From Dermacentor variabilis (lineage: Eukaryota; Arthropoda; Arachnida; Ixodida; Ixodidae), in contig NC_134568.1 of assembly GCF_050947875.1 (NCBI RefSeq), forward strand, positions 200,995,043-201,059,042: 64,000 bases of DNA, written 5' to 3'. Below, one piece after another: positions 10,361 to 22,539 of the stretch; the stretch's first letter is position 1; the number at the start of each line of letters is the position of its first letter. Below the pieces are notes generated by a model, which saw only the letters and a program-made list of their open reading frames with translations, had not been told where the DNA came from and did no database searches. The translations under genes were made by a program, and so were the position numbers.

Positions 10361-12479
10361 TTGAAAGAGTAGAATGTCGCATGCTTATTTGTCGAATGCG
10401 AAAAAGCACAAAATGTCCAGGAGAAAAGAAGGGACGACGTGGTGGCGCACTGGAGGTAGGAAATGAGCTTTTCTTCCTCCATGGGTGGTGCGCACCCAAT
10501 TCTCAGCTACGAAGTCATGGTTCATGTGTCTTGCACACGGCCTTGGGCTGACCGACGCGTGCGTCAGCGTTCTATGGTACCGTGCATGCGACTATGATCA
10601 CTGAGATCCGTGTTGTAAGAAGGTCCTGCTTCAGGCACGAAGCGATCGCTGCATTTGGCAAGCGTTTTCAACGGGTCTGCTTAAATTTATATAACTAATT
10701 GTTTGCCGCTCACTTGGGGAACAAAGGCCTCCCACCAAGATTACGCAGTCGGCAGCAACCTAATGAAGCCAAAAAAAAATAATAAGCGAGACAGAATTTT
10801 TACATGAGAACTCCCTCTGTCCAAGATGGCGGCTGAATTTGCAGCCTCTGCGCATTCGCAGCATAGCTGCTTGTGCTAGGTCTCCGCAGAAATAAGAAGT
10901 TTTGGAGACCCTGGCAGGAAAAAAAGACAGATAGAAAGCATCATTGCGTGAAAGAATGAGAAGTGACGGTTGGTCTAACTTGCGTATCCTGAGTGGAACT
11001 AATGCTCTGGTGAAAGAAAGAAAGAAAGAAAGAAAGAAGGAAAGAAAGAAAATCTGCGCCTCGTTTGTCGCACCCCCACCCCTCTTGCTGCTGCTTCTTT
11101 CTTTTTCTGTCCCTGTTTTCTATTGCTGGCCCTGAGGAAACGGCTTCGAAGAGACGAACGAAGGCCCTAACGCTGCAGTTCATGTGTGACCGCACACGCA
11201 CAGGTGTCGCGTCGCCCTCGGTACTGCTGTAGACGAGCCGAGAACGAGCTGACAAGGTTTCGGTTTAATCACATCAACGCTGAAAGAGTCATCTCGAAGA
11301 TGGACCAGACCAAGCTCGTAGCCAATCTTTATTTATTTTGATCTTTTTTTCCCTTCCTTAACCTTACCTTTTCGGACATTAGTTCAGCAGAAGCCCTGCC
11401 AGTAGCACAGCTTGCGTTAGGCCGAGCTTAGGGTGATGCTCCTTCTGCTAAGATGGCACACGGAGGCCGACCTACGTGCCCGCGGCGGGCGAGAAGCGAA
11501 GCACAGTGGTGGTCTCCCTGTGAGCGGCAGCGGCCCCCACCTCGCGACGCACCCTCCGGACGCACACAAAAGAGAGCCAACCGCCCCGCATAACGAAAAA
11601 ACGCCGGAGGGGGGAAGAGGCGACCATCTGCCGAGTAGACCGTGACGTCAGAGCTTGGAGCGCCAACCCTCACACAAACGGAGGAGCTCAGATTTGGTGC
11701 TGTAGTTTGTTGCTCCCCAAATTCGTTATTTAAACTCTGCACTGTCCGGCGAACTGCAGTGCTCCTGACGGCCCTGCGGCCCTTTTGTGCAACGTGGCGA
11801 GAATCTCCAATACTTTACGTGTTATTCGCTTCTTTTTGGACTCTAAGGTTGAAATGCTGGGGGCAGGGGTGAGAGTGTACAAGTAACGATGATGCTTGCT
11901 TTCGCTTAACCGGATTATTTCGCGGGTTCTAATGACACGTCCTGACATCTCGTTTAGTGTGAAGAAAGATACCAATGCAAATGGCAATGCAAAATAAAAA
12001 CTAGCAGGTAAATAAAAAACAAAGGGAGAGACAGGTCAGGTTCAAGTGAAAGATGTAAGTGCACGTGCGTTCGAAATCTGCACGCAGTGAATGCGGCCGA
12101 GCAGTAACGATGATGAAAGTTTTAATATGCACCTACACACCGATCTGCGATCTGATGGAAGCTAACGCCGGGAAAGCGATAAATATACGTGAGCCCGCGC
12201 CATGCATTTACCTCTTCTTTCTTAGGCTTCTTTTTATTAACCTAATCCTGGATGAAAATAGCGAAAATATTGCCGCCGCCCTCAGGAACCGGCGCGTGTT
12301 GTGTAACGGAAGAGACAGCCGACGTTGTTTCTTACCCCTGAGCGGGGGCAGGAAGCGAAGCGCGAAATATTGCACCTCCAACGGCATCGAACGAACGGGC
12401 CCACTTTTTTTCTCGCTCTCTTCGCATCGTGACGCACAGAGAGGGGAGCTCAGGAGCGTAGCACGCGCCGTAGCCAACG
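10361..12479. other. Unassigned stretch with (GAAA)n
   Basis: A (GAAA)n microsatellite lies at 11014-11049. Bases 11430-11650 are GC-rich with overlapping frames on both strands and no motif. I see no gene here. Confidence 0.5.
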
Positions 12480-13119
12480 GTTGGCGGGAGGGGGGGGGGG
12501 GCCGTGTAGCGGCCTTTCTTTCCTCCGCGACCCTCCTTCCTTCTGTCGCTCCCCAGTCGACTCCTCCTTCTCCGCTGCTCGTCGCGGCGAGAGCGCGCGC
12601 GCCGACCGAATGCCGTTTTCCCCGCGCCGCTCAGTTCTGGCTTCGACCACTGCCGGCACGGGCGAAGGCGCGTTTCGCTGCGAGTTGCGACGCCTGCACG
12701 GCCTGCGTGTTGTGCTCCCAACTTCCAGGCTAGCCGGCGGCGAGCGCTCACCACGCTGCCCGCGCCGGTGCACCGCGTGTCCTCGCAGAACTTCGTGAGC
12801 GAGTGCACACTCCAAAGGGCGCCAGTGTTTTTTTTTTCTTTGACCGGTTCGAAGGCGGACAAAAAATAACCCGGACGACCCGTTCAATGTGCGTGGGAAC
12901 GTGACACTGTACTTGTCGGTGAAACCAGGAGTGCCACGCTGCGTAGTGACTGTACCGAATACCGGGATCGCGACTTGGTGGCACGTCAGTGGCCCTTCGA
13001 GCTTCACCGCGTTGACACTTTGGCCGGCGCACGTCGTCGTACTTGGATCAAGTGGCACTGTCTTTCATCACCTAACGGCGACCGGCGTCGAGAGCAACGC
13101 TGAGATTGTTGTCGGAAAG
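12480..13119 (+). promoter_or_regulatory. GC-rich block, possible promoter and 5' UTR exon ending in a splice donor
   Basis: A GC- and CpG-rich block, bordered by AT-richer DNA, ends at gtcggaaag|gtaaggtg. The GT is at 13120-13121 and AAG|GTAAGG is a near-perfect metazoan splice donor. The open frame into the donor (from 12889) begins with GTG; the nearby ATG at 12887 stops after five codons. If this is an exon it is probably 5' untranslated. The long open frames across 12059-13058 on both strands overlap each other and are typical of GC-rich DNA. It includes a G12 run at 12490-12501. I infer a possible plus-strand first exon; no transcript evidence is available. Confidence 0.3.
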
Positions 13120-16100
13120 GTAAGGTGACCGTCGAACTCCCCTGCCTTGAGCGACTACGAGGAGGAAAAGGCTCAAAAGTTGTGAACAACCGAAGCGTTT
13201 TTCCCTCCTCGGACGGAGCCTAAGAAAAAAATTGATTCACTAAAAATCATAATATTGCTTTTTCTTCCTTTTATTTTATTTTTCTCTTTCTTTTTTTGTG
13301 CGTCTTTGCCCCTCCTTTTTATACCCATCCGCAAACTCTAAATCCTGTTTTCAGATTGACGTGTTCGCTGCACTGTTATTTTACGTCATCTTCCTCGATT
13401 CCGCCTTCTCAAGCGTCGTGTTTTTGCTGCCGCTTCCTTTCGAGTCAGAAATGATGCTAGCTGTGTGTCACTCTCTAGTATACGAAACGCAAAACGCCGA
13501 CTGCCGATTTTAACTTTTCTTATTTCCGTTTCTTCTTCTTTATTCTTTTTTTTCTTTTCTTCCTCTCTTTTTTTAACGCTATGTGACACGAACCGGTTTC
13601 ATGCAGAGAGCGAGAACTCCGTGCAGACCTTTCTCGTGCTTTTTTTCTTTTTTTTTTTTTTTTTTTTTTTGCACTCGCCTCGCATTGTGCATTGTTAGCG
13701 GGAGGAGTGTCATGCGGCGGCGGACGGTGCCTTCTTCCGTTCACCGCGTGCAGACTGCGCCGCTAGCACCCGGCTGCTCGCGATTATGCGCTCTACCCTC
13801 TCACTCGTCGTCTCTTCGTCTTGGTGCTCACGGGCGCGGGTGTAAACACAATCGGACCGAAAACTTCGCCGCGCCAGCCGCTTTAGCTGAAACACAAATA
13901 ACGCCAGGCGCGCCGACTGCTTACCGCATTCCGTTTTGTCGAACGATTCGTACTTCGCGCGCTGTAATACCATGCGCCCAACAGCTCGACTTCACCTGTG
14001 CGCGCGCGCTTCAATTTCTGTGCGACCTGTCTTAATAGCGTGTTTTTATAAAGCGTATAAAACATGGAAGCACCATCATGGATATAGACGGCATGGAGAT
14101 GCATAGAGATGCACTGTAACCGTTCGCTCGCAACACTGGTCTCTTTATACGGCAGCCGAATTGGAGACATCTCTTTACGCGAGTATCATTGTAGCGACGT
14201 TTTCATCCCAAGACTTTCCCGACGTTTTCATGCAGAGAATTTACAACACGCGTGTTTGGGCAACCGGAAAGTGTAGCAGCCCGACGTCGTTAGGAGCCTG
14301 CGGTGTTGCCCTTCTACGTGTGTTTTCGCTTAATGTTTCATTGACAACCCACGTCTCTAAGCCGTTATTTCGCACTAATGCCCTGAGACTAATACAGCTA
14401 CCATTTTATTAAAAAAAAACGAAATGCAGCGATACAAACACCGAATACGACTTTGTTGTGCAACGAATAAATTCCGCGTAGCCCGCAATACCAGCACTGA
14501 ATTCGCACGAAGCGCGCAATCCCACAGCGCTGTCCACTGCAACGGGCGTAAACGGCCCGAACGAGAGGTTACTGACGGACGGACGTTGGAGCCGTATTCG
14601 CACCAATTCCATGAAAACGGGCGGCGCGTAAGTTCTTTTGTTGCGGGGCGTTTCTTTGTGTGCTTTACCGGGAGCACGGCCTTTGTGGCGAAAAAGTAAA
14701 GGGCGCCTGCCCGTTTTACTGCCGCGGGCTGGTCACTGCCGCGGCAAATAAAAGGGAACGGAACGCAAAAGAAAGCAACGTTGAAAGAGTGACCCAATGC
14801 GAACGGCCGCGCTTATTTTCGCCCGCTCCTGGCAACCCAACGGGCGCCGGCCGTCGAGCGCGGAGCCTTTGAAAAACAACCACAAATGTTAGTGGCTTTT
14901 GTCGCGAAGAGTCGACAGAAAGCGCTCCCGCTTGCAAAAGGGGGGTGGACAATTGCACACTGGCAACGCCCGCGGGAACCCCCTGTTGTTATCGGGCGGG
15001 TAGGATTAGTATCACGATGACGTCGGCAGGTACAGCCCTCCTCACCGCAGTTATCATACACAGTTGCCGCCGCCCCCCCCCCTTTTTTTTTATTAAAGCG
15101 CAGGGCTTATAAGAATATAAAGAATGGACCCGATTATTTCAAACGCTAGGTAGTAATAAGAAAGGGAAACGAGATGACGGAAGTGTGCGACGAATAATAA
15201 AGAGGGTACAGGTTGTGCATTAATTGCGCAGTGCATATATTATATATGCGCACTTTCTGAACACAGCGCAGTGGAAGGAGAGGAGGACGAGGATGGTGCA
15301 ACATAGTTACAGGCGGATCTAGTCTTGCAAAGGCATAAAGTCATGCCGGCAATTGCTCTGCCCGAGTTTCTCATTTTAACTTGTTAGGGGTAAATATACC
15401 ACGGAGATGCGTTTGGTGTAAGCCTGTCGTTTATCGCTAATGCTGTTGAAAGAAATGAACAAGGCCCGATCATCTGGGGCAAAAGTAAGATGTTTCCCCT
15501 CTGTACTACGTCCATTTTGCTGTTGTTCTGATGCCCGTATATGTAATGCTCGTTACGGGCTTTTAAGTGTGTAACATATCCTTTCAATTGCAGTGTCGCG
15601 TAGTAAGTGAACGTTTCAGCATCCAGTTGGCCAGTAAAATCTCGCGCGCTACTACAAGGCATCAAAAGTACCAGAGTTGAGACCTTCGCTAGGGAATAAG
15701 TGAGTGGAGTAAGGGAAAGCAATAACAATCATATGTATCCGACGTACAGTAAAGCCAAGGAAAGCATAGCGTAAGTTAAGTTTTGTTTTATTATTGTTCA
15801 TATTGAAATGTATTACAGAAGAGTGATGAACTTAAGATAAACTTTATATTTCTAGTAAAGGAAAAGAGAAATGACAGTGAAAGAAAATAGAACTTTGCCA
15901 ACTCGCAACCTCCGCATTACGCATGCGGTGCCCTTGCCGAGCGAGAACTTCACAAAGAGGATGCGTCTGCCGAGGTATACGTGGACTATAATATCATAGC
16001 TCACACTTAATCGTAGCAAGTTTTCAAGCAAGCTGTCTTAGACAAAACTTGTTTGCATGATTTCCCACGCAAACAAGCAGCGGTGAGTATGTGATGATGC

Positions 16101-16700
16101 GCATATCCGCTCTAGATATGCGATGTATGCAATCAAAAATACCGCTTTGCTCAAGTGTCAGTGATAGCATCGGCGCTTTCGCGAAGGAACCTTTTTGTGA
16201 CTTTCATTAAGTGACCTATTATCACTTAATAAGTCTTTGCGGCTTATTAAGTTACTTCAACTCTATTAATAAAAGTTATTTCACTCGCCATCTATCAATT
16301 TCATAAATGACGGCCTATGGGCGCAGAGAATCGCTCTAGCCATATACTTTAATGAATGCACTAGCTGTTTGCTTGACGAGGACCATGAAGCACTGACACC
16401 AGCTTTACCTTAACTGCCAGAAACAGCCTGTACAATGCCCCTGCCGTCTGCGTGTGGTGGGGATCCTATATCGCTCATACCGGGGTTACTCTGATGCCGT
16501 ATACCTATAGAGGAAAAATAGTTGCAGTTTCCTACATTTCTACATTATTTGATGTCAGTGTGGCGTGGTTAACGGCAGTTATGGCAATGTAAACAACTGC
16601 ACCAGCCCCTGGTGATATAATTTTTATTGGCGCTTTGTGAACGAAACTGTGAGCTTTGAGTCAGTATTCGGAAACAGCGACGTGACCTTAGACTTTAGAG
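13120..16700. other. Unassigned stretch
   Basis: No recognised gene. It contains pyrimidine-rich tracts at 13260-13310 and 13500-13580, a long poly-T at about 13640-13670, a C-run at 15073-15082 and a short palindrome gcatatattatatatgc at 15234-15250. GC-rich patches lie at 13700-14040 and 14480-15000. On the minus strand, 15728-15384 is open for 114 codons without an ATG start. An overlapping frame is also open and reads LTFAPDDRALFISFNSISDK. At most one can be real, and I recognise neither. Confidence 0.4.
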
Positions 16701-16715
16701 TAGAGAGTAACAATT

Positions 16716-16741
16716 TGCGGTTTAACGTCCCGCAACTGAGC
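16716..16741 (-). repeat. Fragment of SINE 3' end, antisense
   Basis: The sequence gcggtttaacgtcccgcaac is the antisense of the gacgttaaacc-type 3' end found in this SINE family. It abuts a sense copy head to head. Confidence 0.45.
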
Positions 16742-16935
16742 CGCCGCGGTGGCTTAGCGGCTATGGTGCTGCGCTGCCAAGCACGAGGTCGCGGGATCAA
16801 ATCCTGGCCGTGGCGGCCGCATTTCGATGGGAGTGACGTGCAAAAACGCCCGTGCATTGGGAGCGCGTCGAAGATCCCCTGGTGGTCAAAATTATTCCGG
16901 AGCCCCTAAATACGGCGTTCCTCATAATCTAATCG
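16742..16935 (+). mobile_element. Ruka-like tRNA-derived SINE, copy 1
   Basis: The 5' part is tRNA-like. An A-box-like tggcttagcggctatgg is followed about 35 bases later by a B-box-like ggtcgcgggatcaaatcc, the internal RNA polymerase III promoter layout. A tRNA-unrelated body follows: gcggccgcatttcgatggga, then tggtcaaaattattccgga and tacggcgttcctcataatc. The layout matches Ruka, a SINE described from Rhipicephalus ticks. The match is from memory and was not searched. The copy lacks a protein-coding frame, and its 3' end is cut before the usual gttttgggacgttaaacc end. Confidence 0.75.
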
Positions 16936-17858
16936 TGTCATCATTTCCAACATTTTTGAGTCTAGGCCACTGACCTGATGGAACTGCGTACTTTGAGCGC
17001 CAAAGCAGAACAATGAGCTAGTCGCTCAGGCAGAACAGCTGCCGGCCAGGATGTTAGCATTAATAAAGCCACCTGATCGACGTTGATTAGTCACGGTTAA
17101 GGAGCGATTCGAATTAGCAGTGTCGTGATTTTAGTTTTTGCCGTCTTTTAGTATAGACGACTCCGTGCTGCCTGTATCGTCAAAAATCGCAGAGGTTTTC
17201 GCTATTTTGCGTATGAATACAGTTCTGAATACATTTCAAGCGGGGTATCTCGGCAGAACGTGGTAGTTCAAATGTTGTGGAAAGCGCAAATCGCATAAAG
17301 AAGTCACGCATATGTCCGAGTTACCGGATTTCGCGGTTTCCGGCAACACGTATTCTAGCAGTGCATTAACATGCCGGTTGCGGCAAGTACTGTATATTGG
17401 AATAGGAAAGAGAACTCACATTGCTATTCGGTAAAGTCAAATAGCAACGCGAACTTTAATAATTGCCCACGCAAAATTTACCGATCATTTGAGGCGTTCA
17501 GCAGCCGGGTTCAACTAGCTGGCTACATTCTATATTGGGTTCACAAGCTAAACTCCGAGTAAAGCGTAAAGTTTGGAGTGTCGGAACTTGCATTGCTTAC
17601 AAAGAGTGGAGGGGGGGGGCCTTTTTTTCGTTCTTTAACGACATATGTGGTATAGATTTTCATCGGAGTGGAGGCCAACTAGTGCGAGGAGCGAAAATTA
17701 TAGGCGACACCTCGGCGCAAATGAGCGTGTTCCAGTTTCAATCATGTAGACAGCGCCGAGTGCAATGCCTCCTGTGTCGAGGACACTATATAGCACCGCC
17801 TTTGCTATATACTGCCCATCCTTTGAAAATGAAAGACATGGCCTGAATTTAATTGAGT
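16936..17858. other. Unassigned stretch
   Basis: No gene or named repeat seen. There is a G9 run near 17612. Short open frames lack motifs. Confidence 0.5.
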
Positions 17859-18084
17859 TCTGGGGTTTTACGTACCACAACCACGATTTGATTATGAGAG
17901 ACGCCGTTGTGAGGGACTCCGGGTTAATTTTGACCACCAGGGGATCCTTAACGGATCCCCAATGCACGGGACACGGGCGTTCTTGCATTTCGCCCCCATC
18001 AAAATGCGGCTGCCGCGGCATGGATTTGATCCCGCGACCTCGTGCGTAGCAGCCGAACACATAGCCGCTAAGCCACCGCGGCGG
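17859..18084 (-). mobile_element. Ruka-like tRNA-derived SINE, copy 2
   Basis: This is a nearly full-length copy on the minus strand. At the high-coordinate end (18084) the sense sequence starts ccgccgcggtggcttagcgg. The B-box-like segment is the reverse of gatttgatcccgcgacctcg. The body includes the reverse of gcatttcgcccccatcaaaa, and the 3' end is the reverse of ctggggttttacgtaccac. A ggatccttaacggatcc inverted motif inside is copy-specific. Confidence 0.8.
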
Positions 18085-18319
18085 ATAAAGACACGACTTT
18101 TGCACAGCTGTAAATCAGTTGAACAGAAAACCCTTCACCAAGAACAAGATCTTGGAACCATGGCCTCGCATATCGCCGCTACAAAAGGCCATAAAAACGC
18201 TGCTGCGAGTTCTGAAGGTTACCGAACTGAGTGACCGTCCGTGATATAGAGCGAACAACTGTTACTGCGTCGGCGATATTCACAGCGGAATTTCTCTTTC
18301 TCCATTAATCTTTCCTTCC

Positions 18320-18404
18320 CCTTCCCCCAGTACAAGGTAGGCAACCGAGCTCTGTCCTGCTTAACCTCCCTGCCTTTCATTTTTTTTTTCCCCTCTTTCT
18401 CTAT
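18320..18404 (+). repeat. LINE 3'-end module
   Basis: Sense copy: cccccagtacaaggtaggca, then ctgcttaacctccctgcctt, then a T/C-rich tail. It aligns with the ends at 24700-24780 and 54728-54801. Confidence 0.7.
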
Positions 18405-19424
18405 AGGAGTGCTCACTATCCTACTTCGTTTTCTCCTCCTTTTCCTCTAGCAGCTATTCGATTAGCTAGCTTACCGTGCACTGTTCAATCGCTAATTACG
18501 GAACGCTCATGGGCTTTCCTTTCCTGGGCGGTAGCGCCCATGCTCATCATCATATCTTCTTCAAAACGTTGTCCACTTCAGGTCGTTGTCGCGCACAGTC
18601 CCCTAATGACAATTCATCACGGTTCATTCGGCGGATAAGCTCGAAATTGCAGCTTGAGTGGCATCGAAATGAAACGAATGAGCACAACAGTACAGTCTAT
18701 TCATGGTCTGGTGCCCGTAAGCGGCACTTATATAATACACTACTATATGCCTTTTCTTACATTTCAATGAGATACATTTCTGGCAGGATGTCCTGGCTGG
18801 GGTATCACAGTTCCTGATAGCGCGCTGCACGAAAACTAACAGACTGTTAAATAATCTTCTTCTTGTGAGCGAAGTAACGCAGTCAATAAGAATCCACCCA
18901 AGAATCACTGGGCAATATATTTGTTTTCTTTTACCTCCCATATTCAACACAATACCTATTGAATCACTTATTCCGTGGAACAAGTCGTTTAACACTAACT
19001 GGGGCTGTAAACAGACATTTAGTCATTAGCACCTTAACATGCCAGTGTCGCACCATGTCGCGTTTAAAACCGGGATGCTCCGAGGTGAAAACATGAGTGA
19101 AAAGAATACAAAGGCAGTGGAACGAGTGAAGAAAAGAGGTTCAATAGATGAACGTAAATAGAACGGAACATATGTTGCTCGTACCTCCTCGTTCAGATAA
19201 AAACAAGTACCCAAACGGGATCGCCCATTTGTAACTGGGCATTAATCACGTGCACATCTAATTGCGGATCCCATCATTTCTCAACTTTGTCCTGGATGAA
19301 TCGGCTCTGCAACGCTGTCTTCTTGATAATATGCTATAATGCGCAAGCTGACGCACGAGTTACGGAGTATTAACTGCAGCACAGTCGTTAACATTTCTCC
19401 TTGTATGTACGTGTATAGCTGTCC
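18405..19424. other. Unassigned stretch
   Basis: Nothing recognisable. Short overlapping frames on both strands lack motifs. Confidence 0.5.
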
Positions 19425-19467
<43 letters not shown>

Positions 19468-19469
19468 TT
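19425..19469. repeat. (TTTA)n microsatellite
   Basis: About 11 perfect tttа-type tetranucleotide units. Confidence 0.95.
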
Positions 19470-19635
19470 CACATACTTCACAGGCTCTGAACTGGAGTAT
19501 TGCGTGAGGGGGTTAGAAAAACAACATGTAGCGAGAGCAGGAGAACATAACTAACACAGCAAGTCAAACAACTGAAAAAACACAATGCAAAAGTTCAAAC
19601 ATTGAACTTTCAAAAGTTCGAACATTGAATAAGGA

Positions 19636-19776
19636 CCGGGCCCGTATTGATAAAAATTTCTTACGCTTAAAGCGTTCGTGCCAGCCTACAGTGATGTAAG
19701 ACATATTATTAGAGAAGGCGATCAGCCAATGAAAAACTGCACTTACAAAGAAAAAGCTTTGTGAATTTGGCCCCTG
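19636..19776. mobile_element. MITE-like family A, copy 2
   Basis: It runs from cgggcccgtattgataaaaa, through the core agacatattattagagaagg, to tttgtgaatttggcccctg. Left and right ends are inverted relatives. It is 141 bp with no ORF. Confidence 0.8.
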
Positions 19777-19799
19777 ATTGCTACAAGCATGATAACGCC

Positions 19800-20564
19800 C
19801 TCAATTTTCGTTGGATAACATAAAACCATGGCATAAAACAAGAGCCTTCGGCAACAGCGGCAGCACGTCTATTACGCTTGTACAGGAACGCAATTTCCCG
19901 CCGCCGACGTCGACGATGGCGCGCCGGCGGCGTCCGAATGTACCGTATCGTGCGCCCGTCGGTTGTGGTTCGCCCCACGAAAATGTCGACCCCTTCGCCT
20001 GCTGTTCGTCGTAGAGACGGGCAGAGCCGCCGCTCGTTGAAAGCAGTTGTCTTGTTTTGGGAAAATAGACCAGATGATCGACGAGCGCAGCAAGCGGAGG
20101 GGGCCGCTGCAGAGAACGTTTCTTCTGGGATGTGCTTTCTTGCTGTTGCTCCGGTTCCTCCGTTTCTTCGTGCGGTACACGAATATTGTTTGACGAGGTA
20201 CCACCAGGCGCGGTCGTTCATATTTACGCTTGATGATACAGTGCGCTGGGACTGAACTGTATTGGGTCGTATCTGTGAATTAGACCAGTGAAAGGAACAC
20301 GCGCTATGATGTAAGGCTGTAGCCGAAAGCTTCTCAATTTCTTTGCGGGCCCGCCCAAGCGCGAACAGACTCGACGGCGGCCGAGGCCTGAAACGCTCAC
20401 CCTCCGCGAGTTGCATGCATAACGTCATCCGCGCATCAGTTCCACGAGGCGCTGAAGGAGCCAACGGGGTATCGGATAATTTGCGAACGGAGGCCGCGCG
20501 GGCTCGTCGCACAAAAGCGCTGACGTCCGCAGCGGAAGTCAAGCGCTCTCTATGGCAGCGTCCC
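19800..20564. other. GC-rich block, unassigned
   Basis: CpG-rich sequence with overlapping open frames on both strands (for example 20566-19781 minus and 19878-20255 plus). I find no domain, TATA box or convincing splice pair. It could be promoter-type DNA. Confidence 0.35.
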
Positions 20565-20760
20565 AATAATCATCATCATAATCAACATTACTTCATTGCC
20601 CATTGCAGGACGAAAGGCTGTCCCTCAGATCTCCAATTACCCCTGTCCTGCGTCAGCACCTCCTATGCCTGCAACTTTCATCATCTCATCCCACCACCTA
20701 ATCCTTTGCCGCCTTCGACTGCGTTTGTCATCCCTTGGTTCCCATTCGGTGGCTCCAAAA
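20565..20760 (-). mobile_element. LINE 3' terminal fragment (second LINE type)
   Basis: On the minus strand one frame reads QDRGNWRSEGQPFVLQWAMK and then stops, ending in an (ATG)n-like tail (atcatcatcataatc on the plus strand at 20566-20585). QDRxxWRxxxxxF is the typical last segment of RTE/Jockey-like LINE ORFs, followed by a trinucleotide tail. The plus strand also shows the familiar gcccattgcaggacgaaagg and ctccaattacccctgtcctg segments. Only the extreme 3' end is present. Confidence 0.6.
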
Positions 20761-20792
20761 GGCCAGCGGATACACGTGCTCAGCACTCGCTG

Positions 20793-20985
20793 TAGTAGTT
20801 CAGTGGCTCTGGCGTTGCTGAGCTCGAGGTTTCGGGTTCGATCACAGCCGCGGTGGCCGTATTTTGATGGAGGCGGAATGCCAAAGACGCTCGCATACTT
20901 AGATTTAGGTGCGCGCGAAAGACTTCCAGGCGGCTAAAATTAATGCGAAGTTTCCCACTATGGCGTGCATCATAATCAGATCGCT
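20793..20985 (+). mobile_element. Ruka-like tRNA-derived SINE, copy 3 (diverged)
   Basis: The head is diverged (gtagttcagtggctctggcg). It has a B-box-like ggtttcgggttcgatcacag, then cgtattttgatggaggcgga and acttagatttaggtgcgcgc, and a degraded 3' part (gcgtgcatcataatcagatc). It is clearly the same family as the copies at 16742 and 54941. Confidence 0.65.
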
Positions 20986-21759
20986 ATTAAATTTTGACAC
21001 ATAATGCCTCAAAATTTATTTTGTGTGTGTATGCTTTGCGCATTGATATGGCCGGCCCTACTCCCTTTCTTTCTCTTAATATTGCAACTAAAAAATCCCC
21101 TATACACGTTTGCTCTTTCATACATAATGCCCAATTCCTGTTTCTTCACGTTACACCTACCACGTTCCGTTCGATCGTATCGCTGCGCTGTCCTTAGTTT
21201 CTTCTCAAGTTTCGTTTCAAGCTCTAGGCATACAGGTTAAAGGTTAGTGCTAGTAAAATACACCAATTGTAGCACTTTTTCTTCTGATACTTAAATGCCG
21301 GTACTCATGGCTTGAGAATCTGCCATGTGCGCTCAAACCATTTTTTTTATTCCTCTCGAGATCTTCTCATGGCACGGTTGCACAGTAAGCACTTGACCTA
21401 GATAAGCATACTCCTGCACAAATTTAAGAGGCATGAGCATAACGACTAATCAGGAACTCTTCTTCCCCTCGCCACGTTACTGGACATTGCTTTAGTTTTT
21501 TGCACATTGATCATCAAGCATATACGCTTAAGCCTCTGCCGGTTTCTCATTCATCTGTTGCATATCATTTCCAACGCTGCTACCTGCAAACCGTATAAGT
21601 TGATCAAATTTGATCCGTTGATGATTACCCCCAATCTAACCCAATCTACCATCTCAAATACTTCTTGCGAGCGAACTGTGAATAACTATAATCCTTTCTT
21701 CGCAATATATGAAGACCATTTAAAGATGACCTGATTATATTCCGCACACTTCTCAATTA

Positions 21760-21875
21760 CAGGGGCCCGTATTCACACAAAAGCAAATTCCAGCCAATCA
21801 TGATAATGGACATATTATTAGCGAAGGCGGCCGGCCAATGGCAAAGTGGCCTTGAATTGATAGGAAGTTTCCCCG
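21760..21875. mobile_element. MITE-like family A, copy 3
   Basis: It starts caggggcccgtattcacac, contains ttccagccaatcatgataat and the core gacatattattagcgaaggc, then gccggccaatggcaaagtgg. The right end is degraded. Confidence 0.8.
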
Positions 21876-21951
21876 AAAGAGTGCCGTGCACTGGGTCCCT
21901 GATTTGATAGCGTCCCGATATGCGCTCACTGACGCGTACGTTCGTACTTAC

Positions 21952-21979
21952 GATCATCTTCACATACGTGAAGATGATC
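21952..21979. repeat. Perfect 12-bp hairpin
   Basis: gatcatcttcac and gtgaagatgatc are perfect inverted arms around the 4-base loop atac. Confidence 0.85.
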
Positions 21980-22475
21980 TTGCAGCCGTATAGCCTCATC
22001 TTACCTCGCAATGCGGTACAAACGAGACGAAATAAATGTTGATGCGCAAAGAGCAAGTGGCATTGGCAATCCCAACGTACAAGTTTCCTGCGGTTCGGCA
22101 ACGATGCCGACCGCCGAGTCCCTTGCCATTCTTGCGGCGATCATACAAGTGCAGCACGCGTGCTTGCGCGTGTGCGTTGTTGTTAGCTAGCAAAATTGGT
22201 CGTAGAGGCAAAATTTTGGAGACGTTTATCATCAACTCGTTGAAGACTCACTCTTTCAACAAAAAGAAACAAACAAACAAAGTGAAAGTGGTGATCTCAC
22301 AAATGTTAGAAGCAAGGTTATAACGTGACTCGCACGTTCTTAATTCTGTAAGAATGAATTACACCCAAGTGCGTGCTGCGATCAGCTTGACCTTGCTCCC
22401 GTTGCACATGCGGATAAAATACGGACATCGTTTGTGACGGACGGGCGCTTGGCACTTGTGCGGTGTCAGTATCTG

Positions 22476-22478
<3 letters not shown>
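21980..22478. other. Unassigned stretch
   Basis: No gene seen. The frame at 22036-22323 is motif-free. Confidence 0.5.

Positions 22479-22537
<59 letters not shown>
22479..22537. repeat. (AT)n microsatellite
   Basis: About 59 bp of perfect AT dinucleotide. Confidence 0.97.

Positions 22538-22539
<2 letters not shown>

Noticed and set aside
12059..13058. Several 170-220-codon frames on both strands
   Set aside because: Mutually overlapping frames in GC-rich DNA with low-complexity Arg/Ser/Pro content; only the splice donor at the end seems meaningful.
16742..16815. Possible functional tRNA gene
   Set aside because: The tRNA-like head leads directly into the SINE body seen in three other copies.
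22477..22537. CRISPR-like or satellite array
   Set aside because: Simple AT dinucleotide repeat; no repeat-spacer structure occurs anywhere in the window.
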